Of a stretch of DNA of 64,000 bases, positions 7,888 through 18,997 are shown one piece after another. The stretch spans positions 3,317,501 through 3,381,500 of the forward strand of contig NZ_JACHBR010000001.1 in assembly GCF_014200435.1 (NCBI RefSeq), in the 5' to 3' direction. The first letter of the stretch is position 1. Each line of letters starts with the position of its first letter. The translations under genes were made by a program, and so were the position numbers. The stretch comes from Sphaerisporangium krabiense (lineage in GTDB: Bacteria > Actinomycetota > Actinomycetes > Streptosporangiales > Streptosporangiaceae). The notes under the pieces are model-generated. The model saw only the letters and a program-made list of their open reading frames with translations, was not told the DNA's origin and ran no database searches.

Positions 7888-8583
7888 TCAGCACCACCAG
7901 CGCTTGCTGCAGAACCTGCTCTCGCCCTTGTTGCGATCGACATCGACGTCAAGGTCCACACCTCCGTCTCCGCCTCCCGAGGTGGTGGAGCCGTAGTTGT
8001 ACCCGATGACCAGCTTGATCTTCTGCCCGATCCGTAGCCGCGTCCCAGGCTTCGGCGCCTGCGCGATCACCCGGTTCTGTCCCACCGGCACCTTGGCCGA
8101 CTCCCGGTTCGACGATACGACGGTCGCGTCGATCGGTTCGAAGAGGTCGTCCGCCCGATCCTCCGACCAGCCGACCACGTTCGGCATGGTCCGGTGTCTC
8201 TTGTAGAACGTCCATTCCTCAACGGTCACGAACCGGACCGCGACCTCGCCGCCGGGCTGGACGACCGTGCCGGCCTTCGGCGCCATTCGGTACACGAAGC
8301 AGTCGGACCGGTCGGTGCAGTAGCTGTAATCGGCGATGCCGTTCGTCGACAACCTCAACCCACGCGCCTCGACCTCGTTCTGCGCGTCAACGAGGGTCTT
8401 CTTCAGCAGGTCGGGTAACGGCATCGGACTGGGTGCCGGGGTGACCAACACCTCGGCGGCCTTCACGGTCTTGTCGTCCCCATCGCCGAAGACCGAACTG
8501 ACTAGATTCATGCAGCCGCCGACCATGATGAAGACGCCGACGATCGGCCAGAACAAGTTGATGGATTTCCTGCGCGCCATCAC
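7888..8583 (-). CDS. Membrane-anchored PASTA-domain protein
   Basis: 231 residues. A short basic tail is followed by a membrane segment (about 10-32: LFWPIVGVFIMVGGCMNLV). Two PASTA-like modules follow: one from LPDLLKKTLVDAQNEVEARG, the second from MPNVVGWSEDRADDLF to the APKPGTRLRIGQKIKLVIG end typical of PASTA. The acidic/Gly-rich tail ends in Cys-rich KRWWC. PASTA modules bind peptidoglycan fragments or beta-lactams, usually on Ser/Thr kinases or penicillin-binding proteins; here no kinase domain is attached. The protein probably sits outside the membrane near the wall. Its neighbours give no pathway. Confidence 0.8.
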   Translation of the reverse strand: MMARRKSINLFWPIVGVFIMVGGCMNLVSSVFGDGDDKTVKAAEVLVTPAPSPMPLPDLLKKTLVDAQNEVEARGLRLSTNGIADYSYCTDRSDCFVYRMAPKAGTVVQPGGEVAVRFVTVEEWTFYKRHRTMPNVVGWSEDRADDLFEPIDATVVSSNRESAKVPVGQNRVIAQAPKPGTRLRIGQKIKLVIGYNYGSTTSGGGDGGVDLDVDVDRNKGESRFCSKRWWC

Positions 8584-8673
8584 GAATCCCCTGAGGCTTC
8601 TCGGCTAACGATTGAGCCCCCGAGTACCTCTGGGACGCACGAGGCGGACGGCAGGTTCACCGACCGGTTCCGC

Positions 8674-9495
8674 CTACATCGAGGTCGGTTCCGCGTTGGT
8701 GACACGCGTGTGAAAGCCCTCGGCGGTCGGTACGACCATGGGGGTGCCGGTTACCGGGTCGGGGACGACGATGCTCGGCAGGTCGAAGACCTGTTGTACG
8801 AGCGTCGCGTCGACGATGTCGGCGGGGGCGCCTTCCGCGATGACGGCGCCGTCCTTCATCGCCACGAGGTGGTCGGCGAAGCGGCATGCCTGGTTGATGT
8901 CGTGAAGGACGGCGATCACGGTGCGGCCCTCGTCGCGCAGACGGGAGAACAGGGCGAGCAACTGGTACTGGTGGGTGATGTCGAGGAACGTCGTGGGCTC
9001 GTCGAGGAGCAGGTACGGCGTCTCCTGGGCCAGCACCATCGCGACCCACACCCGTTGGCGCTGGCCGCCGGACAGTTCGGCGACCGGCCGGTCGGCGAGG
9101 TCCACGACGCCGGCCGCCGCCATGGCCTCGGCCACGGCGCGTTCGTCCTCCTGCGACCAGGTGGACAGCAACGTCTGGTGCGGGTAACGGCCGCGGGCGA
9201 CCAGCCGCTTCACCACGACGTTCTCCGGAGTGACGAGCCCCTGGGGCAGGAAGCCGATCTCCCGGGCGATCGCCTTCGGCCGGAAGCCGGTCACATCCCG
9301 GCCGTCGAAGGACACCGCCCCGGCCGAGGGTTTGAGCAGCCGGACGAACGCCCGCAGCAGCGTCGACTTCCCGCACCCGTTGGCGCCGACGATGGCGGTG
9401 AACGCGCCGTCCGGGACGTCGAGGTTCACGCGCGTCGCCACCACCCGGTCGCCGTAGGCGAGGGTGATGTCCCTGGCGGTCAGGCGCGCTGTCAC
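8674..9495 (-). CDS. Iron-siderophore ABC transporter, ATP-binding protein (FecE/FepC-like)
   Basis: 273 residues from a GTG that overlaps the stop of the upstream permease gene (GTGA, 9492-9495). Walker A GANGCGKST (37-45), signature LSGGQRQ (141-147) and Walker B LLLDEPT (162-168) are intact, with the D-loop and switch His (LHDINQACRFADH) after them. It powers ferric-siderophore import through the two permeases encoded just upstream. It is the last gene of a five-gene operon transcribed from about 13.4 kb. The stop is followed by about 90 bp without an obvious terminator before the next gene on the same strand begins at 8583. Confidence 0.95.
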   Translation of the reverse strand: MTARLTARDITLAYGDRVVATRVNLDVPDGAFTAIVGANGCGKSTLLRAFVRLLKPSAGAVSFDGRDVTGFRPKAIAREIGFLPQGLVTPENVVVKRLVARGRYPHQTLLSTWSQEDERAVAEAMAAAGVVDLADRPVAELSGGQRQRVWVAMVLAQETPYLLLDEPTTFLDITHQYQLLALFSRLRDEGRTVIAVLHDINQACRFADHLVAMKDGAVIAEGAPADIVDATLVQQVFDLPSIVVPDPVTGTPMVVPTAEGFHTRVTNAEPTSM

Positions 9496-10511
9496 GGTCG
9501 CCTCACTTCCTTGACGAGCAGCCAGATGAGATAGCAGCCGCCGATCGCGGTCGTCACCACACCGACCGGCAACGCGACCGGGGCCAGCAGGAGTTGCGCG
9601 ATGAGGTCGGCGGCCAGCAGCAGCACCGCGCCGGTCAGCGCGGCGGACGCCGGCGGCACACCGCCCGCGCGGGCCAGCCTGCGTCCGATCTGGGGCGCGG
9701 CGAGCGCGATGAAGACGATCGGCCCCGCGACCGCCGTCACGGTGGCGGTGCAGCCGACGCCGGCCAGCACGAGCAGCAGCCGGAGGCGGTCCAGGGCGAC
9801 GCCGGAGGTGACGGCGAGTTCGTCGCCGAGGGCCGACTGGTGCATCGCATGCGACAGCGTGACCAGCAGGAGCGTGAGCACGCCGATGACGAGGAACGGC
9901 AGGCGTACGCCGGCCCACTCGACGCCGTTCAGCGATCCCGAGCTCCACCCGGTCGCCGCCATGGCGATCTCCAGCTCGGCGCGCAGCACGATCCATGAGT
10001 TGACCGCGGTGAGGATGGCGTTCATGGCGATCCCGATGACGATCAGCCGCAGGCCGCTGAGCCCGGAGCCGAGCGACAGGAAGTAGACGGCGGCCGCGGT
10101 CAGCAGTCCGCCCAGGATCGAGCCCACCGCGAGCTGCACCGCCGTACCGCCGAGCACGGTGATCGAGATCAGCGCGCCGGTGTACGCGCCCGCGTCGAGC
10201 CCGATGACGTCGGGGCTGCCGAGCGGGTTGCGGGTGATGTTCTGGAAGATCGCCCCTGCCAGGCCGAGCGAGGCGCCGAAGACCAGCGCGGCGGCGACCC
10301 GGGGCGCCCGCCATTCCCGGACCACGAACGCCGAGTCGCCGTGCCCGGCGAGCGCGGACAACGCGTCCGACGGCGTGGTCCAGGAGGCGCCGTAGCAGAG
10401 GCCGAACACCGCGAGGAGCAGCGCGACGGCGACCAGTACCAGCGACACCACGGTCGTGCGCCGTTCGATCCTGACCGAGAACCGCCCGGCCCGCAGCACC
10501 AGGTCGTTCAC
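9492..10511 (-). CDS. Iron-siderophore ABC transporter permease (FecCD family)
   Basis: 339 residues, GTG start coupled by a 4-bp overlap to the previous permease gene. The FecCD signature is clear: VREWRAPRVAAALVFGASLG, then GAIFQNITRNPLGSPDVIGL, and the later cytoplasmic coupling loop SALGDELAVTSGVALDRLRL. About nine or ten membrane helices are visible. It forms one half of the inner-membrane channel for ferric siderophores, with the other half encoded by the adjacent gene at 10508-11497. Confidence 0.95.
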   Translation of the reverse strand: MNDLVLRAGRFSVRIERRTTVVSLVLVAVALLLAVFGLCYGASWTTPSDALSALAGHGDSAFVVREWRAPRVAAALVFGASLGLAGAIFQNITRNPLGSPDVIGLDAGAYTGALISITVLGGTAVQLAVGSILGGLLTAAAVYFLSLGSGLSGLRLIVIGIAMNAILTAVNSWIVLRAELEIAMAATGWSSGSLNGVEWAGVRLPFLVIGVLTLLLVTLSHAMHQSALGDELAVTSGVALDRLRLLLVLAGVGCTATVTAVAGPIVFIALAAPQIGRRLARAGGVPPASAALTGAVLLLAADLIAQLLLAPVALPVGVVTTAIGGCYLIWLLVKEVRRP

Positions 10512-11497
10512 AGGGCCGCCGCCCCGTGACGCCGTACCGCCCAGATGAGCACCGGGCCGCCGAGGAACGCGGTGACGACGGCCACCGGCACCTCGCCGGT
10601 CGTCAGCAGCACGCGCGCCCCGATGTCGGAGACCAGCAGCAGGATGGGCCCCAGCAGCATCGTGTACGCCATCAGCCACGGAACCGATCCGCCGGCCGGC
10701 CTGCGGGCCAGATGCGGGACCATGAGCCCGACGAAGGCGATCGGCCCGGCCACGGCGGTGGCGACCGCGGCGAGCAGGGTGACGAGTACCAGCACGGCGG
10801 CCCTGGTCCGCGCCACGCGGCCACCGAGCACGTGAGCGACCTGCTCGCCCAGGACCAGGGCGTTCAACGGCCGGGTCACGGCCATGGCGCCGATCAGCGC
10901 GAGCACGATCAGCGACAGGGGGACGGCGAGGGACGTCTGCTCGCGCCCGGCCAGCGACCCGATGGACCAGAACCGGAACCCGTCGAAGACGTCGGGGAGC
11001 ATCAGGCGTATGCCGAGCGAGACGCCCGCCAGCACCGAGCTGAGCGCGACGCCGGCGAGGACCAGCCGCAGCGGAGAGGTCCGGCCGACGGAGTACACCA
11101 GGAGGGCGGCGAGCACGGCGCCGGCGAACGCGAGCGCGAGCTGCGCGGACTGCGCGTCCGCGAGGTGCAGCGCGCCGCCCACGGTGATGGCGAAACCGGC
11201 TCCGGCGGTCACCCCGAGGATGCCGGGTTCGGCCAGCGGATTGCGGGTCAGCGTCTGGATCAGCGTGCCGGAGGCGCCGAGTGCGGCGCCCACGCAGATG
11301 CCGAGGACCGTACGCGGGACACGGATGTCCCGGATGATCACGTGATCGTCGGCGCCGGTGTGGTCGGCGAAGGCACGCCAGATCTCGGCCGGTGCGATGG
11401 TGTGCGCCCCGACGCTCACGCTGGCGCCCGCGGCGACCACGAGCAGCGCGACGCACACCAGCAGGTACGCGGCCTTCCTGGGCAGATCAGTCCTCAA
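10508..11497 (-). CDS. Iron-siderophore ABC transporter permease (FecCD family)
   Basis: 329 residues. Conserved FecCD stretches include IRDIRVPRTVLGICVGAALG and GASGTLIQTLTRNPLAEPGI, plus the coupling loop LVLGEQVAHVLGGRVARTR. It pairs with the product of the next gene to form the channel. Its start overlaps the end of the siderophore-interacting protein gene by 11 bp, so the operon is tightly packed. Confidence 0.95.
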   Translation of the reverse strand: MRTDLPRKAAYLLVCVALLVVAAGASVSVGAHTIAPAEIWRAFADHTGADDHVIIRDIRVPRTVLGICVGAALGASGTLIQTLTRNPLAEPGILGVTAGAGFAITVGGALHLADAQSAQLALAFAGAVLAALLVYSVGRTSPLRLVLAGVALSSVLAGVSLGIRLMLPDVFDGFRFWSIGSLAGREQTSLAVPLSLIVLALIGAMAVTRPLNALVLGEQVAHVLGGRVARTRAAVLVLVTLLAAVATAVAGPIAFVGLMVPHLARRPAGGSVPWLMAYTMLLGPILLLVSDIGARVLLTTGEVPVAVVTAFLGGPVLIWAVRRHGAAAL

Positions 11498-12302
11498 GCC
11501 CGGCGACTCCGCGCTTCCAGTACCCGGTGATCAGCGAGTCGAGCCGTCCCGCGCTCCACCGGCGCAGCGGCTTGATGTCCTCCGCCTCGCCGGCCGCGAA
11601 CAGGAAGGTCCCCTCATCCGGCAGAGGCAGCGACCGTACCGTCTCCGCGAGGCGGGATCCGGTGTCGTCGCGGACGAGCCGGATCGCCTCCACCCCGTCA
11701 CGTGCCGCGAGCGGGTAGGCGTGTTCGGAGACGTCATCTGTCTCGATCACGACATGGGCGGACACATCGGCCGGAGACTCCGCCAGCCAGCGTTCCACCG
11801 CCGGCAGGCCGGTGGAGTCGACCGCGAACACGTAATGCCGGTAGTTGTGGGGGAACGCCTTGGCCCCGGGCGGACCGGCGATCGCGACCCGCTCGCCCAC
11901 CGCGGCGGTGGTGGCCCAGCTCGAGGCGACCCCGCCGTCGTGCAGGAAGAAGTCCAGGTCCAGCTCGCCGGCGTCGGCGTCGAACCGTCGCACGGTGTAC
12001 TTCCGGCCCGTGGGCGGCGGCTTGGGCCAGTCGAGCGTCAGTTCCTCGTTGGCGACCGGGATGCGACGGGTTCCGTCGGGATCGGGAAAGACGATCATGA
12101 CGTGGTCGTCGGCCTGGTAGGTGTGGAACCCCTCCAGCTCCGGGCCGCCGAGGGTGAGCCGCAGCATCCGCGGCGTCACGTGCTCACGCGCGAGCACCGA
12201 GACGGTGCGGATCCCGATCGGATAACCGATGCGGGTCATGCCACTGCCGGTGCTGTGATGCCGGGCGACGCGCTCCCGTGGATTCCGCCGGTCCATGCTC
12301 AT
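11487..12302 (-). CDS. Siderophore-interacting protein (NAD(P)H-dependent ferric-siderophore reductase)
   Basis: 271 residues. ATG 12302 is chosen because it overlaps the stop of the binding-protein gene (ATGA); the later ATG at MTRIGYPIG is an alternative. Features of the ViuB/SIP family are RMLRLTLGGPELEGF near the N terminus, the FAD-binding RKYTVRRFD, the VAIAGPPGAKAF loop, and the C-terminal FLFAAGEAEDIKPLRRW. Such enzymes reduce Fe(III) in an imported siderophore and so release iron in the cytoplasm. Its place inside the uptake operon agrees. Confidence 0.94.
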   Translation of the reverse strand: MSMDRRNPRERVARHHSTGSGMTRIGYPIGIRTVSVLAREHVTPRMLRLTLGGPELEGFHTYQADDHVMIVFPDPDGTRRIPVANEELTLDWPKPPPTGRKYTVRRFDADAGELDLDFFLHDGGVASSWATTAAVGERVAIAGPPGAKAFPHNYRHYVFAVDSTGLPAVERWLAESPADVSAHVVIETDDVSEHAYPLAARDGVEAIRLVRDDTGSRLAETVRSLPLPDEGTFLFAAGEAEDIKPLRRWSAGRLDSLITGYWKRGVAGLED

Positions 12303-13324
12303 CGGTCCAGCAGCGGCGCGAGCGCCTGGTCGATCGCGTCCAGCGTCGTGAGCGCCGAGCCGTACGTCGCCGCTTCGGTGTAACGCAGCGGGAAGACCTT
12401 GCCGGCCTTGACCGCGGGCAGGTTCTTCCACAGCTTGGAGTCCAGCACGTACCGCACGGCCTCGCTCACCGAGCCGTCGGCGTCCAGCGTGTACGTGATG
12501 GCATCGGCCTCGCCGAGGCTTTCCGGCAGCTCCTCGATCGAGGGGTACTCGGTGACGTCGCCCGCGCCGCCCTCCTTCTTCTTCACCTCGCCGTAGTAGT
12601 TCACGCCGACGTCCTGGGCGATGTTGGTGCCCCAGGAACCGGCGAACTCGCGGTGGAACGTTCCCTCGGCGACATCGCCGTAGGCGCCCACGTGGCCGAA
12701 CTTCACGCCGTCCAGTGCGGACTCGTACGTGCCGGCGAGCTCCGCCGCCTTCTTCTCGTAGGCCGACTTGGCGGCCTCGAAGTGGTCGAGGCGGCCCGCG
12801 GCGTCGGCCTGGAGCCGGGACCGCTCGCGCCACGCGGCGGGCAGGGTCGGGCCGATCGCGACGACGGGGGCGATGGACTTCAGCCGGTCCATGTTGATGT
12901 CGGCGATCACCGGCTTCGGCACGCCGATGATGATCAGATCCGGCTTGGCGGCGGCGATGGCCTCGTAGTTGGTCTCGGCCGCCGTCTCTCCCGCGATCTT
13001 GGTGAGGCCGTCGTAGGTGGCGCGTTGCTGGGCGGTCATCAGCGGCAGGCCGCGTTGCCAGGTGGAGATGCCGGCCAAGGGAGCGCCGGCCTCGATGAGC
13101 ACGGGCACCGCGTAGCCGGTCGCGACGACCCGCTTGGGGGCGGCCGGGATCGTGACATCGCCGTTGTCGGCGCTGAACACCCGGGTCCGCGCCGCGCCGG
13201 ACTCCGCGCCACCGGAACCGCTGGAGCCGCCGGAGCCCGTGGAGCCGGCGGAACCGCAGCCCGCCACCAAGGTGAGCGAGAGAGCAAGAGCGCCAGCCAG
13301 GCGCCAGGGCCGTCGAGAAGACAT
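12299..13324 (-). CDS. Iron-siderophore ABC transporter substrate-binding lipoprotein
   Basis: 341 residues. A lipoprotein signal peptide ends in LVAGC (Cys 23), followed by a Gly/Ser-rich linker and a FepB/FecB-type binding fold (RVVATGYAVPVLIEAGA, PDLIIIGVPKPVIADI, YPSIEELPESLGEADAITYT). It captures ferric siderophore at the outer face of the membrane and delivers it to the permeases. It is the first gene of the operon; an IdeR-like box lies 72 bp upstream of its start. Confidence 0.95.
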   Translation of the reverse strand: MSSRRPWRLAGALALSLTLVAGCGSAGSTGSGGSSGSGGAESGAARTRVFSADNGDVTIPAAPKRVVATGYAVPVLIEAGAPLAGISTWQRGLPLMTAQQRATYDGLTKIAGETAAETNYEAIAAAKPDLIIIGVPKPVIADINMDRLKSIAPVVAIGPTLPAAWRERSRLQADAAGRLDHFEAAKSAYEKKAAELAGTYESALDGVKFGHVGAYGDVAEGTFHREFAGSWGTNIAQDVGVNYYGEVKKKEGGAGDVTEYPSIEELPESLGEADAITYTLDADGSVSEAVRYVLDSKLWKNLPAVKAGKVFPLRYTEAATYGSALTTLDAIDQALAPLLDR

Positions 13325-13395
13325 GAACGTGGTCCTTCAATGACATGCATGGACAAATGAGACAGGAGGGTCCTAACCCATACAGCAATGGTTAG

Positions 13396-13414
13396 TTAGG
13401 ATAGCCTTGCCAAA
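13396..13414. promoter_or_regulatory. IdeR/DmdR1-type iron box
   Basis: TTAGGATAGCCTTGCCAAA agrees by my count at 15 of 19 positions with the actinobacterial IdeR/DtxR consensus TTAGGTTAGSCTAACCTAA. It lies between the divergent siderophore uptake operon and the AraC regulator, where an iron-loaded repressor would shut off both when iron is plentiful. Confidence 0.75.
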
Positions 13415-13445
13415 CATGGTTCCAGTGTCGACGAGAGGTCAGTCG

Positions 13446-15904
<2,459 letters not shown>

Positions 15905-15943
15905 TTCTCCGCCTCAGCGGTGTCGGGGACGAACGGGAAGCCC

Positions 15944-16058
15944 GCGGGCGGTGAGCACTTCATCGGGTGTCCGCCGAGGAGGTGAGCCGGTTCCTATGTA
16001 GATCCTTTACCATTTCGACAGCAAGCGATTACTCTCCGCGCTAGCGTCGGCACGTTCC
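15944..16058 (+). pseudogene. Possible TetR regulator relic
   Basis: Between rox and the sulfotransferase, one frame reads GGEPVPM, a TAG stop (15999-16001), then ILYHFDSKRLLSALASA. This looks like the recognition-helix end of a TetR DNA-binding domain (compare the common pattern PxxYYHFxSKxxLLxAL). No start, no ligand domain and no ribosome site are visible. It is probably a decayed fragment, or it may be chance similarity. Confidence 0.35.
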
Positions 16059-16088
16059 GTGTTGGGCGTTTCTCGGGGGTCCGGGCCG

Positions 16089-17063
16089 GTGGGTGTTCGA
16101 GTGATCTTCATAGGCGGGCTGGGGCGTAGCGGTACGACGCTGCTCGAGCGGTTGCTGGGCGAGGTCCCTGGCGTCGCGCCGCTCGGTGAGGTGATCCATC
16201 TATGGGAACGCGGGATCATCGCCAGGGAGCCGTGCGGGTGCGGGGAGCCGTTCGGGGCGTGTGAGTTCTGGCGGCGGGTCGGCATCCGCGCGTTCGGCGG
16301 GTGGTCGTCCGGCCTGGCCGACCGCGTCCTGACGTTGCGACGCCGGGTCGACCGCACCCGGCGCATCCCCGCGCTGGCCTCCCAGCGCCTCCAGGTGGGC
16401 CTCAGCGGGTACACCCGGGCGTACTCCCGGGTGTACGAGGCGGCGGCCAAGATCTCCGGCCGCCCGGTCGTGGTCGACTCCAGCAAGCACGCCTCCCTCG
16501 CCTTCTGCCTGCGCACCTCGCCCGTGATCGACCTCAGCGTCGTCCACGTCGTCCGCGATCCGCGCGCGGTCGCCTACTCGTGGCACAGACAGGTCACCAG
16601 GCCCGAGAACGGCGGCGCCATGACCCGCTGGCCCCCCGTGCGGACGGCCGTCCACTGGCTCGTGCAGAACCTCGCCTACGAGCTGCTCGCCCGGCGCCGC
16701 GGCACCGTCATCCGCGTCCGGTACGAAGACCTGCTCGCCGACCCCCCGGCCGTCCTCGCGGCGCTGCTCGGCCGCCTCGGGCTCGGCGGGGTCGCCCTCG
16801 GCTTCCTGCGGCCGGGGATGGCCGAGCTGTCCGCCGCCCACACCTGCGCGGGCAACCCCATGCGCTTCACGGTCGGCGCCCTCGAACTCACCAGGGACGA
16901 CACCTGGCGCGAACGCCAGCCGCGCCTGCACCGCTGGCTGGTCACCGCGCTGACCTGGCCGCTCATGCTCCAGTACGGCTACCGCCCACGCCGCCGCCCC
17001 GCCCGGGAAGAGACCCGCGTCCCCCGCATCCCCGCCGGAGTCGCCGCCCAGGAGTGCCGATGA
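16089..17063 (+). CDS. Sulfotransferase family protein
   Basis: 324 residues from GTG 16089, with GGGGG 9 bases upstream; GTG 16101 is nearly as good, and the frame is open back to 16002. The N-terminal 5'-phosphosulfate-binding loop reads IFIGGLGRSGTTLLERLLGE, and VVHVVRDPRAVAYSWHRQV carries the Arg and Ser of the 3'-phosphate-binding motif. Such enzymes move sulfate from PAPS to a hydroxyl or amine. The stop overlaps the next start (ATGA), so it is coupled to a GT2 gene. The acceptor is probably a glycan or glycolipid, inferred from neighbours. Confidence 0.9.
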   Translation: MGVRVIFIGGLGRSGTTLLERLLGEVPGVAPLGEVIHLWERGIIAREPCGCGEPFGACEFWRRVGIRAFGGWSSGLADRVLTLRRRVDRTRRIPALASQRLQVGLSGYTRAYSRVYEAAAKISGRPVVVDSSKHASLAFCLRTSPVIDLSVVHVVRDPRAVAYSWHRQVTRPENGGAMTRWPPVRTAVHWLVQNLAYELLARRRGTVIRVRYEDLLADPPAVLAALLGRLGLGGVALGFLRPGMAELSAAHTCAGNPMRFTVGALELTRDDTWRERQPRLHRWLVTALTWPLMLQYGYRPRRRPAREETRVPRIPAGVAAQECR

Positions 17064-18040
17064 AGCCGATCGAACCCATGGAGCCGATGGCGCAGGGGAA
17101 GCCGATGGATCGCGAGAAGTCCCCGGAGCCGGCGGGTTCCGTGGGCGTCGTGATCCCCACGCGCGGCGACCGCCCGCACCACCTGTGCGCCGCCCTCGCG
17201 GCGGTCCTGGCCCAGGAGGCGCCCGGCGGGGTGGACGTCGTCGTGGTCGTGGACCGCGGGGACGTGACCGCCGTGACCCGCCAGGTGGACGCCGTCTCCG
17301 CGCGATGGCCCGGCCGGGTGCGGGTGATGGCGAACCACCTCACCCCCGGCCTGCCCGGGGCGCGGAACACCGGCATCGCCGCGCTCGGCACCCCGCTGGT
17401 GGCGTTCTGCGACGACGACGACCTGTGGTTGCCCGGCAAGCTGCGCGCGCAGCTCGCAGCGCTCGACGCCGACCCCGCGGCCGAGTTCGCCGGGTGCGCC
17501 GTCGAGGTCGAGTACGGCACCCACCGCGTCACCCGCCTCGCCGGCACCGACCGCGTCACCACCCGCCACCTCACGCGCTCGCGCATGATGATGGTCCACT
17601 CCTCGACGTTCCTGTTCCGCCGCGGCGCCGTCTGGCCCGACGAGAGCGCGCCCGGCGGGCACAACGAAGACTGGGATCTCGCGCTGCGCGCCGCCGGGCG
17701 GCATCCGATCGTCTACGTCGACCGCCCCCTGGTCCGCGTCCGCTGGGGCGGCTCGGCGTACGTCACCCGCTGGGCCGACCGCATCGCGGGCCTGGAATGG
17801 ATGCTCGCCCGCCATCCCGGCCTCGCCGCCGACCGGCGCGGCGCCGCCCGCGTCTACGGCCAGCTCGCCTTCCACAACGCCGCGCTCGGACGCCGCCGCG
17901 CGGCCGGGCGCTGGGCGTTACGCGCGTTCGCCGCCCGATGGGGCGAGCCGCGGGCGCCCATCGCGCTGGCGGTCGCGCTCGGCCTGGTCTCCGCCCGCTC
18001 GGTGCTGAGCGTGCTGCACACCCGCGGGCACGGCATCTGA
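17060..18040 (+). CDS. Family 2 glycosyltransferase
   Basis: 326 residues. After a Met/Pro/Lys-rich N-terminal tail the GT-A fold starts with GVVIPTRGDRPHHLCAALAA. The nucleotide-sugar/metal motif is VAFCDDDDLWLPGKLRAQLA, and GHNEDWDLALRAAGR is the usual acceptor-side motif with the catalytic Asp. It would add one sugar to a lipid-linked glycan at the cytoplasmic face. It overlaps the sulfotransferase upstream (ATGA) and the WecG/TagA gene downstream (TGATG). An in-frame TTA codon at 17918-17920 (residue 287) makes it a candidate for control by the rare tRNA-Leu(UAA). Confidence 0.92.
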   Translation: MKPIEPMEPMAQGKPMDREKSPEPAGSVGVVIPTRGDRPHHLCAALAAVLAQEAPGGVDVVVVVDRGDVTAVTRQVDAVSARWPGRVRVMANHLTPGLPGARNTGIAALGTPLVAFCDDDDLWLPGKLRAQLAALDADPAAEFAGCAVEVEYGTHRVTRLAGTDRVTTRHLTRSRMMMVHSSTFLFRRGAVWPDESAPGGHNEDWDLALRAAGRHPIVYVDRPLVRVRWGGSAYVTRWADRIAGLEWMLARHPGLAADRRGAARVYGQLAFHNAALGRRRAAGRWALRAFAARWGEPRAPIALAVALGLVSARSVLSVLHTRGHGI

Positions 18041-18837
18041 TGGCGCCGCGCACGACGACCGGCGCCCCGCGGCTGACGATCGGCGGCCTTCCGGTGGACG
18101 CCCTCACCGAGGAGGAGGTGGTCGGCCACGTCGTCGCCGCCCTCCGGCGGGGGGAGGGCGGCCACGTGGTCACCCCGAACGTGGACATCTGCCGTGCCTG
18201 CGCCCGTGACCCCGAGGTGCGGGCCATCATCGCGGGCGCCGACCTCTTCGTCCCCGACGGCATGCCGCTGGTGTGGGCGTCCCGGCTGCTCGGCACGCCT
18301 GTGCCCGCCCGCGTCACCGGCGCCGACCTGATCTGGTCGCTGTCGGAGGCGGCGGCGGCCGGCGGCCGGTCGATCTACCTGCTCGGCGGGCCGCCGGGGG
18401 TGCCCTGTAAGGCGGCGCAGGTGCTACGGGCGCGCTTCCCCGGCCTGCGGGTGGCCGGGGGGTCCGCGCCGCCGTACGGGTTCGAGAAGACGGCCGAGGG
18501 GTTCGCGGCCGTGCGCGAGTCCCTGGTGGCGGCCGATCCCGACATCGTCTTCGTCGGGCTGGGGTTCCCCAAGCAGGATCGGCTGATCAGCATGGTCCGC
18601 CGGGATCTGCCGGGCGCCTGGTTCGTCGGCTGCGGGTCCGCCATCTCCTTCGCCGCGGGGACGGCGCGCAGGGCGCCCGAATGGATGCAGCGGTCCGGCC
18701 TGGAATGGCTGTTCCGCCTGGCCTCCGAGCCGGGCCGCCTCGCCCGCCGCTACCTGGTCGACGATCTGCCGTTCGCGCTCCGCCTGCTCGTGGTGTGCCT
18801 GGTCAAACGGCTCCTTCGCGGGCGCGGCCCGTCGTGA
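18040..18837 (+). CDS. WecG/TagA/CpsF family glycosyltransferase
   Basis: 265 residues. GT26 hallmarks are the near-N-terminal GHVVTPNVDICRACARDPEV, ADLFVPDGMPLVWASRLLG, RVTGADLIWSLSEAA, YLLGGPPG and VGLGFPKQDRLIS. In relatives it transfers ManNAc-type or other sugars to lipid-linked GlcNAc. Together with the two coupled upstream genes it forms a three-gene unit building and sulfating a surface glycan. The C-terminal basic helix (LLVVCLVKRLLRGRG) may hold it to the membrane. Confidence 0.93.
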   Translation: MAPRTTTGAPRLTIGGLPVDALTEEEVVGHVVAALRRGEGGHVVTPNVDICRACARDPEVRAIIAGADLFVPDGMPLVWASRLLGTPVPARVTGADLIWSLSEAAAAGGRSIYLLGGPPGVPCKAAQVLRARFPGLRVAGGSAPPYGFEKTAEGFAAVRESLVAADPDIVFVGLGFPKQDRLISMVRRDLPGAWFVGCGSAISFAAGTARRAPEWMQRSGLEWLFRLASEPGRLARRYLVDDLPFALRLLVVCLVKRLLRGRGPS

Positions 18838-18997
18838 GCGTAGGCGGCATGTGATCGGAGGTCCTTGCCGCGTCGCAGGGGCGGGACGGTGAGGGTGTTC
18901 GCCGGCCGAAAGTACGCCTGGTTCATGGGCTATCGGCTGATTCAGGTCTGACCGTTCCATCGATGAAGCGCGGACGCCTCGCCGTCACGATCGAAGC

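Noticed and set aside
16301-17059. Long alternative frame overlapping the first sulfotransferase
   Set aside because: Arg/Pro-rich shadow of the real gene; it only becomes meaningful at the GT2 start.
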